A DNA stretch of 53,858 nucleotides, taken from positions 1-53,858 of the forward strand of contig JAFSEA010000056.1 of assembly GCA_017435965.1 (NCBI GenBank), in the 5' to 3' direction. Both the position numbers and the translations under genes were made by a program. The first letter of the stretch is position 1; the number at the start of each line of letters is the position of its first letter. Positions 40,701 to 47,836 of this stretch are shown here, in pieces. Below the pieces are notes generated by a model. It saw only the letters and a list, made by a program, of their open reading frames with translations. It was not told the origin of the DNA and did no database searches. The DNA comes from Oscillospiraceae bacterium (GTDB taxonomy: Bacteria; Bacillota; Clostridia; Oscillospirales; JAAYXM01).

Positions 40701-42888
40701 GGCGCTTTGCAGAATCCATACCCTCCGCCTTGAAATCTGCCGCAGAAGGAGTTTTGATAACGAGGATATATTCTCCCGGCTCATCCACTTCGATAACGCC
40801 GAGACTGTCTGTTTCCTGGGATGCAACATCCGAATCTGCATAGAATTTTTCAAGAGCAAGGCGGTCTTTTGCTGCTATTGCCGCGGCGCCTTCGCTTGCT
40901 TTTCCGAACATGAAGTAAGCAAGACCACCGGCGTTTCTCTTGCCCCGGTCAAGCTTGAACTGATATGAACCGGCTTTCGGAACATACATTCTTATTGCCC
41001 ACCAAGTGTCCGCATTGGGATAAATTATAGCGCCGTAGATTGTGTTTCTCTGGAGTGTGGGGTTTCCGAACTTTGTTTCATATGCCCAGAAATTCTTTGT
41101 GTCGGCAAAGGTTGCATCATCCATAAGGCCGTTGTTGAGAATTGAAGGAACATCCATGCTGTATTCAATTCTGACGCCTGAAGGGGGTGCAATGGGAAGA
41201 ACTGTAAGAGATCTTTCCGCATAAACCGTTTTGCCGTTGTATGTTACTGCGGCTTTGACTGTTGCATAGCCGTCTTTGATTGCTTTGATAGCACCGCTTT
41301 CGGAATCAACAGAGATAATATCGCTGTTTTCCGTGGTGTATGTAACTTTGAGCTTATTTTCCGCAATGTCGGCGCCGTTTTCGTCCTTTGCAGTAACGGA
41401 TGCGGAGGCAGTTGCTCCCGGCTTAAGCTCGCTCTTTGAAAGAGAAAGCTCGGCACTTGCAATGGGAGAAGGCTCGACCACCGTGACATTCATTTTTGCA
41501 AAAAGAACTTCGTCGCCTGCGGTTATTTCAGCTGTTATGGTTGCTGTACCTGCCGAAACGCCTGTGATTGTTCCGTCTGCAGAAACAGTTGCAACAGAAG
41601 TGTTGTCGCTCTTGGCATCACCGATGCTGAAAGTACCTGCATACTTGCTTCCGTTGCTCAGGTAAACGTCTCCGACTTCAAACTTTGCAGTTGCGCCAAC
41701 TTCAACTTCGGCAGAAGCATTCTTTGCCGTTGCAGTCATGGGGATGATGCTTTCGCCACCATCGAGAATGACCTGCTTTATAATCTGGCGGTTTTTTGTT
41801 CCGTTGCCGTTGCCGTCTCCTGCCTTTGCTGATTTAAAGACGAGGATATACTCGCCGGGGGAATCGACATTGATTGTTCCCACCGTGTCATCTGCTGCCG
41901 CAGTCTGGCTTGCAGAATAGAAACAGACCTCTCCCACAGGGGATTTCCCGACTATTGCTGTTGCACCTTCGGAAGCACTTCCGAAATAGACGTTTGTTGT
42001 TCCGCCCTGAGAATAGCGGATGTGGTTTATCTTAAGAGAATAGCTTCCGCTTTTCGGAATATAAACTCTTATTGCCCACCATGCATTGAGAGCGTATGCC
42101 GCCTCTGCACCAAAGCCGTTGGAGTTTTCCTGAACGAATGCTGAGGAGGAAAACTCTTTGTATGCAGTTTCATACTTCCAGAAACCGTTTGTATCAGGGA
42201 AGTCAACAACATTGACCCATTCGCCGCCTGCGACCTTGTCTGTGTTCATGTTGTAGACAACTTTGATACCGTTTTGGGGAGTGTCGGGCTGTGAGTTATA
42301 TTCCTCAACGCAATCAAGAATAACTTCCTTGATGTACTGACGGGATTTTCCGCCTTCGCCGTTTGCCACAGCCTTGAATATAATGGTATACTCACCGGCT
42401 GTCGGAACTTCAACTCTTCCGATAGGTGTGGTCGTTCCCTTTGTTGTGCCTGAATTTGCATAGAAAGATACAGTATTTACAGCTTCGCCTGATGCCATAA
42501 TTGCATCGGGTGTGCTCACAGCTGAGCTGAAATAAACTCCGACTGTTCCCGAGACCGAGCCCACGCTATGATTGATGCTAAGGTCATACGCACCTGCAGT
42601 CGGGACGTTCAACGTTATTGCCCACCACTGATTGACGGCAAGGAACGCATTTGTTCCGTGACCCTTTGTATTGCTTGTTATGGTTGCGGCATTTGCATGC
42701 TTTCCTGCAAATTTCCACGTGTTGTTGGTTTCGTTGTATGTAATGCCCTCGATGCTTGCGCCATCCGTCGCACCTGAATATACCATATCATAAACGAGCT
42801 TGATATCCGATGAATCGGCTGCCGAAATTACGGGAAACATTCCGATTAGCATTACAAGTGCAAGGAGTATACTAATCGCTTTTTTCAT
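34753..42888 (-). CDS. Giant SLH-anchored heparinase II/III-type lyase (2711 aa)
   Basis: The order is: signal peptide (about 1-24); a module (about 27-200) nearly identical in type to the start of the gene upstream; a second (about 203-382); two Ig-like repeats; a third module (about 569-739); two Ig-like repeats; a fourth module (about 939-1109); two Ig-like repeats; a heparinase II/III-type region from about 1300; a putative Ig domain; a Gly/Asn/Thr-rich linker; and three SLH domains. Several modules end in the signature IK.VILDGG. The four-cysteine insert is present (CKYC near 1371, CLKC near 1399). The active-site segment is GHGHMGSLNLG near 1917, where the other two giants have HFDSLNL, so a conserved Asp is Gly here; the later PDFGYP and AHNTVVVN are kept. 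AAGGAG precedes the ATG. Confidence 0.87.
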   Translation of the reverse strand: MKKAISILLALVMLIGMFPVISAADSSDIKLVYDMVYSGATDGASIEGITYNETNNTWKFAGKHANAATITSNTKGHGTNAFLAVNQWWAITLNVPTAGAYDLSINHSVGSVSGTVGVYFSSAVSTPDAIMASGEAVNTVSFYANSGTTKGTTTPIGRVEVPTAGEYTIIFKAVANGEGGKSRQYIKEVILDCVEEYNSQPDTPQNGIKVVYNMNTDKVAGGEWVNVVDFPDTNGFWKYETAYKEFSSSAFVQENSNGFGAEAAYALNAWWAIRVYIPKSGSYSLKINHIRYSQGGTTNVYFGSASEGATAIVGKSPVGEVCFYSASQTAAADDTVGTINVDSPGEYILVFKSAKAGDGNGNGTKNRQIIKQVILDGGESIIPMTATAKNASAEVEVGATAKFEVGDVYLSNGSKYAGTFSIGDAKSDNTSVATVSADGTITGVSAGTATITAEITAGDEVLFAKMNVTVVEPSPIASAELSLSKSELKPGATASASVTAKDENGADIAENKLKVTYTTENSDIISVDSESGAIKAIKDGYATVKAAVTYNGKTVYAERSLTVLPIAPPSGVRIEYSMDVPSILNNGLMDDATFADTKNFWAYETKFGNPTLQRNTIYGAIIYPNADTWWAIRMYVPKAGSYQFKLDRGKRNAGGLAYFMFGKASEGAAAIAAKDRLALEKFYADSDVASQETDSLGVIEVDEPGEYILVIKTPSAADFKAEGMDSAKRRHFIKKIILDGGNETVEKMRFTLNAEYNEIYVGASVSTELDELYLSDGTQVSTAGATISYKSSDNNIATVDSDGNITAVSDGNATITATVTLASGEVVEALENVTVITPPDLKSVTATVENSELEEISTAQISVSGKNADGSDMILHMTSISYATDNYSVANVDSNGLITAKTPGEATITVTVRQGFVEKSATIKITVIKSRDEEDAMELSNEIAYYDFRTSAASGTAVKDLTYADTVNWLYYGYANGMKEDTSTPRTRVYGSYGIQAQPNTIGATWALKINIPKAGRYAATLTHGANVNGGIADIYILPLTDDTAEWTNDKYKVASVDFYQSATTYDISTNINDLEFKEAGEYLLVFEAVANGKGGGRQQFPKSLNLDGTGVVSYVEAFLEESEVNVCDSVRLLYRVKLSDGTWLSDADAVVFYSSDTAVATVSSKGVVTARSEGQAYITMKIKFGGKTQTYSELITVTDTTSPTKINLRAPKTVYVDGNGSFMQSVQMESGGSLKLSPESVTYTIMGGDGELSIDGEGRIRGVSAGLVEVVASTTLRGAYIESDPVFIEVLAKTDKTEPTLFTYEMRENAKENIAKYKWAKDELTLYSTKVDAYLANPDYMYNMMLAEGLPRARYCAINATDPTYSSCKYCGTDFVQEYGDEYFSVNPMSRPWKVQCLKCKRVFPSNDFGSLYELGLDEKGAYNRTKALEENGIICGRGERDENGIYVAYEQFADNPYGYGDPKGYLYNALYAELYESGLDPVSGKPITHAWGDFTIDVDGDGTPDPGYFWGVDDGYGYYTGETYGNGTAVVHPYVANYVYLGATTKAYSAVRDLMYMYMYTDDINCGRLAAIMLDRMADNLPEMSSGQWPFLVTDGGAGIGKIQGALNDCTILRIYAQACDALYPLIDDPYVIDYLSKKAEKYNLDNPKLSGSDIWENWADGILRETYRACLETKLRGGFGHKHEALATAAVVLDSMPETEEMLDWLFAPGFEDKVNLYCNGGNTNVELVGTLDRDGFANHGSPNYNSTWIDFLMYVQTALDDYGKYAKYDLFDNPKFAKMFTVFTPFTLVSKYTAQIGDSAYTGSQTFECPSIEDLVYAYKKTGNADTAKLIYLQNGMKFEGIHDDIMTKDPEAIADEIEEVIEREGPYLDSVMLTGAGFAVLRDGQYIKSAGANSTYDSQRDFWIYFGRTEGHGHMGSLNLGLEAYGYNFAPDFGYPEGANNSPKRRWMDGTLAHNTVVVNTKNQLETEYSTNPMHFDAGENVGVIDVDSSEVYAETKVYRRTLVSVKVSDEVSYGVDFFKVLGGNDQIYTFRAHSDEIFETEGLEITKQADENGNYIGTYAGEDVEYGVDPGYVETGTAKYPIGFPFLKNVRRANSVDGSFAVDFKIKDFQKVLPYNMDLHLRMTALNDFTTDEVAITSAYVPRRLQAAKYYDALEQVLIRRKGTGTLNSLFTTVYEPYRDSRYIESIEAISIEPKEGSVAATEAAQAVKVTHKDGKIDYIAYSTDAECEFSVYDEALDRTLDFKGFVGVLSYMGDELIYSYIHDGEYFGEAKNNTVRITGTVADFEKELSLSNYITVTPDSEVDTGELSDKYISVKNDGIRNGMYRIKTATELDNGDIKLDLGDVTLIRSYRDTENEHSGYIYDIAEGQSFTIGLTHEETNAPVFTPVSDMATSAGSTINVQIDAQSPIGSEIFYSANYLPRGAAFDEDSATLTWKPTSSQVGENRIEIVATDEYGRKTTLHFIINVYGSTSETNKPSGGNDHTNTGNTGNTGSSGGGSGAGGSTSTTTPTTPEISDEDGAGIRFIDLENHSWAADSINALADKGIIRGTSANTYSPANNITRADFALLLVGAFEKTSDNTENFDDVLDTDYFARELAIARNTGLVGGIGDNKFAPYDNIKRCDMILMVYRVIKDKFVGADIIRPEYPDFDSVPDYAKEAVSALIGAGLINGKNNLIAPNDNTTRAEVAVLINRLLNTYSNKVVK
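42290..42800 (-). repeat. Module shared with the upstream gene (partner copy at about 44660-45130)
   Basis: The first module of the 2711-residue protein and the first module of the protein encoded upstream share DGASIE, GHGTNAFLAVN, WWA.TL.VPTAG and INHSVGSVSG. The DNA of the two copies looks about 80% identical by eye. They are direct repeats about 2.3 kb apart, which suggests a fairly recent duplication and a site for deletion by recombination. Confidence 0.75.
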
Positions 42889-42925
42889 TTAAACCTCTCC
42901 TTTCAGAAGAAATCGACAACGGTTG

Positions 42926-45247
42926 TTAGTCTGCGTAGATAACACGGATTACACCGTCTTTTTTGAAGATAAGATATCCACGGGCGATTGTGGAAGCTGT
43001 TGCTCCCTCGTGAGGAAGTGCGGTAAACTGCCCTGTTCCCCTCTTTGCTACAGTCTTATAGCCGTCAACACTTCCGATGGTTACGCCATTACTTCCGAAG
43101 AGGATACCTGCCTCGATAAGCTCAAATTCTCCTTCATCATATGTGAGAAAGTAATTTCCGTCTGCCTTATCAAGAACGAGAACGGGTGCTTTTTCTATTG
43201 CCTCCGTTGCCTCGGTGAGAGTGATGTTTCCATATACATCGAAGGTGAAGTTTTTCTCATAGCTTATAACTTTGTCACCAAGCTTCCAGGCTGTGAAATC
43301 GTCACTTCCGTTTACAGTTACGCTCTCGCCGTATTTAAGACCGCTTGCAACGGTTGTAGCTCCGTTTTTAACGGTATATGTCTTTGTTTCATCATCCTTA
43401 TAAATTGCAACTGCACGGGTAAGAGTTGTTATGAGCTCATTATCATCAACGCTCCACTTGTCAAAGGCAAAGCCTGTGAGTGAAGGAGTTCCGATATTGG
43501 CGGAAAGCTTTGCATCGCCAAAGGTTGTATCCTTTGCAACGCTTGTATCTCCTAAAGGCATTCCGTTTCCGTTGTAGAAATATACCGGGATTGCATCATC
43601 GGTGGGTGCTTTGTCAAAAACTGCGATAACAGCGGTATTTGTGTTTACCTTGAAGGTCTCTTCCGCCTTTGTTGAGAGAACAACGCCTGCGCTGTTTTTC
43701 CAGTATGCAAAGGTATAGCCCTCATTTGCAGTTGCAGAAACCGTGACATCCGTTCCCATCGTTACTTCCTGAACATTTGCATTTGAAACACTTCCGCCTT
43801 CATATGCACTTGCCTTGAAGTTGACCACGGTATCTTCAACTACATTTCCCGGCTCTGCCTTTTTAACAGTGATGAAAAGGCTTTTTGTTGATAAAATGCT
43901 GCCATTTGTTGCCGTTGCGATAATTTTTGCCTTACCTTCGGAAAGACCTGTTACAACACCGTTTGCGGAAACTTCAGCAATTCCCTCATCAGCTTTTGCA
44001 ACCGAATATGTAATAGTTGTATTTGTTACTGTTGTTCTGTCGCTCATATAAGTCGATGTAGCAGTTACCGTTGCGGTCTCTCCGACCATAATTTTATCTG
44101 TGCTTGATGAAATATCAATCATCGGGACAGAACCGCTACCGCCATCAAGGATGACCTGCTTGATATAGTGACGTGCATAGGTTGCTGATTCGTTCTTTCC
44201 CATTGTTTTGAATGCGACCATGTATTCGCCGGCTTCGGGGACTTCAACAACTGCTATGGTAGAAGTTGTTCCCGGTGTTGTGTTCTGATCTTTATAGAAG
44301 TCAACGGTGTTTACCGGAGTCCCTTCCATAACCTGTGCGGGAGTTTTTGCGGCATCATCAAAGAATATAGCTGTTATTCCGCAATCTTTTCCCATACTGT
44401 GATTAAGTTTCAATGTGTATGAGCCTGCAACGGGAACATAAACCTTCATTGCCCACCAATGGGGAGACTGAACATACGCATTGAGACCGTGAGCAGCAGC
44501 ATTTCTTGTTATTGTGGCATTTGCATGCTTTCCTGCAAACTCCCAGAAACCGAAAGTGTCTGTATAGTTGACATTTTCCATTGTTGCATTTCCGGCAACA
44601 GAAGCAACTTCTGTGCTGTAGACGATATTGATGCCGATGTCCTCAATATCAGGTTCTTCCGGAGCCTCTCCCGTGTAATCAAGAATAACCTGCTTGATGT
44701 ACTGACGTGATTTTCCACCTGCACCGTTTGCTACTGCTTTAAAAACAACTGTATATTCTCCTGCAGCAGGGACAATAACGCTTCCGATGGGAGTAGTTGT
44801 TCCTTTGGTTGTGCTCGAATCTGCGTAGAAAGAAACTGTTTTTACTGCATCACTTGATGCCACAATAGTCTCGGGTGTGTTTGTTGCCGAACCAAAATAA
44901 ACTGCAACATCGCCGGATACCGAACCCACACTGTGGTTTATGCTGAGGTTATATGTACCTGCAGTCGGAACCTTCAACGTGACCGCCCACCATTCATTGA
45001 CGGCAAGAAATGCATTCGTTCCGTGGCCTTTCATATTGCTTGTTATCGTTGCTGCTGCCTTCTTTCCGCCGAACTTCCACGTGTCATTCGTGTCGCTGTA
45101 GTCTATAGCTTCAATGCTTGCACCATCGGTTGCACCTTCATATACCATATCGTATACAAGCTTCGTATCCGCTGCCGATACCGATGCCGGCACAAGTGTA
45201 AAAACCAGTGTCATTGCGACGATGAGTGATAAAACTTTTTTCTTCAT
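42926..45247 (-). CDS. Secreted multidomain protein paired with the giant lyase (773 aa)
   Basis: A signal peptide (about 1-25, cut near VSA) is followed by two beta-sandwich modules (to about 380, both ending in RxYIKQVILD), one Ig-like BIG2 repeat, and InlB-like repeat units (YEGGSVSN, YTFAYWKNSAG, YFYNGNGMPLGD). The last domain (from about 680) resembles in outline the C-terminal domain of the 610-residue protein in set 1. There is no SLH, LPXTG or lipobox. The start at 45247 is nine bases after AAGGAG; the frame is open eight codons further. It lies 32 nt after the fucosidase gene and 37 nt before the giant gene. The function is unknown; a carbohydrate-binding partner of the giant is inferred from the shared module and position. 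Confidence 0.75.
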   Translation of the reverse strand: MKKKVLSLIVAMTLVFTLVPASVSAADTKLVYDMVYEGATDGASIEAIDYSDTNDTWKFGGKKAAATITSNMKGHGTNAFLAVNEWWAVTLKVPTAGTYNLSINHSVGSVSGDVAVYFGSATNTPETIVASSDAVKTVSFYADSSTTKGTTTPIGSVIVPAAGEYTVVFKAVANGAGGKSRQYIKQVILDYTGEAPEEPDIEDIGINIVYSTEVASVAGNATMENVNYTDTFGFWEFAGKHANATITRNAAAHGLNAYVQSPHWWAMKVYVPVAGSYTLKLNHSMGKDCGITAIFFDDAAKTPAQVMEGTPVNTVDFYKDQNTTPGTTSTIAVVEVPEAGEYMVAFKTMGKNESATYARHYIKQVILDGGSGSVPMIDISSSTDKIMVGETATVTATSTYMSDRTTVTNTTITYSVAKADEGIAEVSANGVVTGLSEGKAKIIATATNGSILSTKSLFITVKKAEPGNVVEDTVVNFKASAYEGGSVSNANVQEVTMGTDVTVSATANEGYTFAYWKNSAGVVLSTKAEETFKVNTNTAVIAVFDKAPTDDAIPVYFYNGNGMPLGDTSVAKDTTFGDAKLSANIGTPSLTGFAFDKWSVDDNELITTLTRAVAIYKDDETKTYTVKNGATTVASGLKYGESVTVNGSDDFTAWKLGDKVISYEKNFTFDVYGNITLTEATEAIEKAPVLVLDKADGNYFLTYDEGEFELIEAGILFGSNGVTIGSVDGYKTVAKRGTGQFTALPHEGATASTIARGYLIFKKDGVIRVIYAD

Positions 45248-45279
45248 AGGTAACCGCTCCTTTTTATACATTCTTGTTT

Positions 45280-46521
45280 TTATATATTTTTAAGGTCGCC
45301 CTTTGCGACTCTTACAACGTGGTCACTGCCGTAGCGGTATGGAGTAAAGTTTATTTTAAGTCCGCTATCGGTCTTCTTGAATTCGAGTGTCTCTCCGTTG
45401 TCCATCCATCTTATGTTTTCGACATCGAGACCAAATCCCTTAAACTCAAATTCGCCTGCCCACTTATCTCCGTCTATAATTGCATTTTCATTTGCGGAAA
45501 AACGCAACTTAAAGCAGAAGAAATATGCCGCATCTTCTGCTTTAAGGACGAAGTTTGAAGCCACGTCGCTTCTCCAGAAAGGTCTTCCGTTATATATTGC
45601 CTCGCCGTATTTGTCCATCCATTTTCCCATAGTTTCGAGAATTGCTTTCGACATATTATCAAGGCTTCCGTCGCCGCACGGACCTACATTTATAAGATAA
45701 TTAAGGCCTGCTGAGCGGGTGTTTGAAAGAGATTCAATCAGAACCTTCGGGGATTTTATGTCATAATCATCCGCTACACCCCAGAAGTTATTGATGCTGT
45801 CGCAGACTTCACCGGTTATGTATTTCTTCATCCTCTCGCGCTTTATAGGCGATGCGTTTCCTCTTTCGCAGGTGACCGCATCAATCTCAGGATGACCAAG
45901 CTCTCCGAGCTTTGTGAGTCCGGTGTTATTTATTATCATGGCATCGGGCTGATATTTTCTGATAAGTGCATAGAGCTCATCTTCCTGCCAAACATCCCCC
46001 TCGCCGGTTTTAGACCAGTTTCCGTCAAACCAGAGACCGCCGATTTTTCCATACCTTGTGCAAAGAATCTCAACGCTGTCTCGGAGATATTTAAGATAGG
46101 AATTGAAATCGTTCTTGAAATCCTTATGCCACCAGTCAAGAGTTGTGTGGTAAAGGAAAGGAACTATATCCTCCTCACGGCACGCATCCACAAATTCACG
46201 GACAATATCCCGTCCTGCTGCGGAGTGGGGTGCATCATAGTCATTGAGTCCACAGGTGTCATAGAGAGAAAAACCGTCGTGATGGCGAGTGGTGAAGGTT
46301 ATATATTTTGCACCGCTTTTTTTAATCTCACGAACAAGCTCTATCATTGGACGGGGATTAAACTTATCCATAAGCTTTCGATACTTATCGTAATCCCATT
46401 TATTAAGCTCATATGTCCATTCGCCCTCTCCGAGCAGGGAATAGAGACCGAAATGAACGAATACGCCAAATCCGAGCTGCTCAAAGTCTTTGATATACTG
46501 CTTTGCTTCGGGAATACTCAT
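45280..46521 (-). CDS. Alpha-L-fucosidase (GH29)
   Basis: The 413-residue protein matches glycoside hydrolase family 29, retaining alpha-L-fucosidases. It has the N-terminal FGVFVHFGLYS pattern, RHHDGF (H80-H81) in the sugar-binding site and GGLWFDGNW with the nucleophile D166. The acid/base residue cannot be assigned by eye. A small beta domain follows the barrel near residue 330. There is no signal peptide, so it probably trims fucose from imported oligosaccharides. AGGAGGAG precedes the ATG. It is the first gene of set 3 and is divergent from an AraC gene. It is the best clue to the substrate: the glycan handled by set 3 probably carries alpha-linked fucose. Confidence 0.9.
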   Translation of the reverse strand: MSIPEAKQYIKDFEQLGFGVFVHFGLYSLLGEGEWTYELNKWDYDKYRKLMDKFNPRPMIELVREIKKSGAKYITFTTRHHDGFSLYDTCGLNDYDAPHSAAGRDIVREFVDACREEDIVPFLYHTTLDWWHKDFKNDFNSYLKYLRDSVEILCTRYGKIGGLWFDGNWSKTGEGDVWQEDELYALIRKYQPDAMIINNTGLTKLGELGHPEIDAVTCERGNASPIKRERMKKYITGEVCDSINNFWGVADDYDIKSPKVLIESLSNTRSAGLNYLINVGPCGDGSLDNMSKAILETMGKWMDKYGEAIYNGRPFWRSDVASNFVLKAEDAAYFFCFKLRFSANENAIIDGDKWAGEFEFKGFGLDVENIRWMDNGETLEFKKTDSGLKINFTPYRYGSDHVVRVAKGDLKNI

Positions 46522-46551
46522 TACATCTCCTCCTTTAAGGAAAGTTTGATG

Positions 46552-46580
46552 TTGATTTATTTATAAACCTATGCTAAAAT
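46552..46580 (+). promoter_or_regulatory. Candidate promoter of the AraC-family gene at 46620
   Basis: TTGATT (46552-46557) and TAAAAT (46575-46580) are 17 nt apart on the plus strand, 39 nt before the GTG start. It overlaps the divergent promoter on the other strand almost completely. Confidence 0.5.
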
Positions 46581-46588
46581 CAAGCCAA
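46560..46588 (-). promoter_or_regulatory. Candidate promoter of set 3 (GH29 operon)
   Basis: TTGGCT (46583-46588) and TATAAA (46560-46565) are 17 nt apart on the minus strand, about 38 nt before the fucosidase start. The two divergent promoters lie within 37 bp, so RNA polymerase can hardly occupy both at once. Confidence 0.5.
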
Positions 46589-46619
46589 CAGGGCAAGTAA
46601 GCATAAGGCGGTGACGAAA

Positions 46620-47444
46620 GTGTCTGTTGAGATAATTAAATCAGGAAAGTGGCAATCTCCGAGCAATACCAATCTTAACCCGAAAATGCACATCCATGAG
46701 GACTATTATCAGCTTATTTTCACTCAAAATTCCGTGGGGAAGCTTGTTCTGGACGATGCAAGATATCCTTTCAAACCCGAACACCTTTATTTCACGCCGC
46801 CGGGAGTTTGCCATACCTGTGCCAACAAGCGGACAACCCAGTATGTTATTTTCTATTTCAAAGTTCTGACTCCCAAACTTGCAGAGACCATTAACTCTTT
46901 GCCTCCGGAGCTTGCACCTTATGACCTGATGTCGTGCAAGCAAATGCTGAGTCAGGCTGCCTATGAATTCTCAACGGGAACAGAATTCGGAAGGCTTCGT
47001 GCCAATGCATATTTTGAATTATTTCTCTCCGCTGCTCTTGACGGATCGGCAATGTCACTTTCGGTATCAAAGCAGGACAAAGGTGCAATAGGAGAATTTG
47101 ATGAAAACGGAATTGACCGTGTGGCAAATTACATATACAATAACTTTTCATCCGAAATATCGGTGGATAATCTCGTTGAGATATCAAACTTTGAACGCAG
47201 ACAGTTTTATCGTGTGTTCAAAGAAAAATTCGGAACAACTCCCAATAAATATATAAATGAACTGCGGATAAACAAGGCAAAAGCTCTTCTTACAAGCACC
47301 AATATGCCCATGTCCGAAATTGCAACGTATTGCGGTTTCAACACCGAGCATTATTTCAGCCGTGCCTTTAAGCTGCATGAAAAGATTTCTCCCAATGAAT
47401 ATCGAAAGAATGCGGAAAAGATCAGTAAAGAAATCGTCTTTTAA
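46620..47444 (+). CDS. AraC-family transcriptional regulator (set 3)
   Basis: The 274-residue protein has an N-terminal cupin-like region (MHIHEDYYQLIF, LYFTPPGVCH) and a C-terminal AraC double helix-turn-helix (ISVDNLVEISNFERRQFYRVFKE and MSEIATYCGFNTEHYFSRAFK). It probably controls the divergent fucosidase operon. Two GTG starts are possible; the one at 46620 has the AAGGCGGTG site at a normal distance, while the one at 46611 overlaps it. The first His residues (HIHE) may bind metal or sugar as in other cupin sensors. It is separate in sequence from the regulators at 17600 and 49484, which are more like each other. Confidence 0.88.
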   Translation: MSVEIIKSGKWQSPSNTNLNPKMHIHEDYYQLIFTQNSVGKLVLDDARYPFKPEHLYFTPPGVCHTCANKRTTQYVIFYFKVLTPKLAETINSLPPELAPYDLMSCKQMLSQAAYEFSTGTEFGRLRANAYFELFLSAALDGSAMSLSVSKQDKGAIGEFDENGIDRVANYIYNNFSSEISVDNLVEISNFERRQFYRVFKEKFGTTPNKYINELRINKAKALLTSTNMPMSEIATYCGFNTEHYFSRAFKLHEKISPNEYRKNAEKISKEIVF

Positions 47445-47487
47445 CACAATTACACTATTATATATGCAATTGTAACATTTGCTTAAC

Positions 47488-47520
47488 AAATTGTCTTTGC
47501 AGTTTTGTGACAATTTTTTT
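47488..47520 (+). terminator. Weak intrinsic terminator after the AraC gene
   Basis: An 8-bp A/T-rich stem (47488-47495 and 47509-47516) is followed by T. The stem is weak, so efficiency is doubtful. Confidence 0.4.
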
Positions 47521-47559
47521 CATTTGTGTGTCGGACACATAAGGGAATAAATGCGAAAA

Positions 47560-47601
47560 AACCGTGTAACAATGCCATTTCTGGCAGTATGTTACACGGT
47601 T
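47560..47601 (-). terminator. Long imperfect hairpin with minus-strand T run
   Basis: Two 12-nt outer arms (47560-47571 and 47590-47601) pair perfectly, and TGCCA pairs with TGGCA inside, around a 4-nt loop. On the minus strand a run of T follows. It could be a back-up terminator for the amidohydrolase transcript or the 3' end of a small RNA read from the 47603-47739 stretch. Confidence 0.6.
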
Positions 47602-47602
47602 G

Positions 47603-47739
47603 CTGTTTGTGTTGGTAATATTTGCATTTTTGAGAACGCTGCAAGTGTATAATATATGAATTGCTTTTGGCTCAGAGAGCGTTTACACCTCCTTCTGTCG
47701 TCCTGCCGCCCATAAGCCGATTGCGGAAATACAAAGAAA
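47603..47739. other. Non-coding stretch between two minus-strand terminators
   Basis: A short minus-strand frame crosses this stretch, but it runs through the terminator hairpin at 47740-47770 and lacks a usable start after the AGGAGGTG at about 47690-47697. A TATAAT at about 47648 faces the plus strand without a good -35 box. I see no gene here; a small RNA is possible but unproven. Confidence 0.3.
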
Positions 47740-47770
47740 AAGCCCCGGCATCTCAAAGATACCGCAGCTT
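47740..47770 (-). terminator. Intrinsic terminator after the amidohydrolase gene
   Basis: A 13-bp stem with one mismatch (47740-47752 and 47758-47770), rich in G/C in its middle, is followed by five T on the minus strand. It lies 66 nt after the stop at 47837. Confidence 0.7.
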
Positions 47771-47836
47771 CCAAGGCAAGGGCGCTTCGTTATGTCCGAA
47801 CAGCATTTATATCCGAGTAAACCAAAGTTTACGATG

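Noticed and set aside
5550..42888. Cellulosome-type parts (dockerin, cohesin) or LPXTG sorting signals in the giants and small secreted proteins
   Set aside because: No paired calcium-loop dockerin motif or LPXTG plus hydrophobic tail was found; the C-termini are SLH repeats in the giants and plain beta domains in the small proteins.
47592..47774. A 60-codon minus-strand frame
   Set aside because: It crosses the terminator hairpin at 47740-47770 and has no start codon with a ribosome site.
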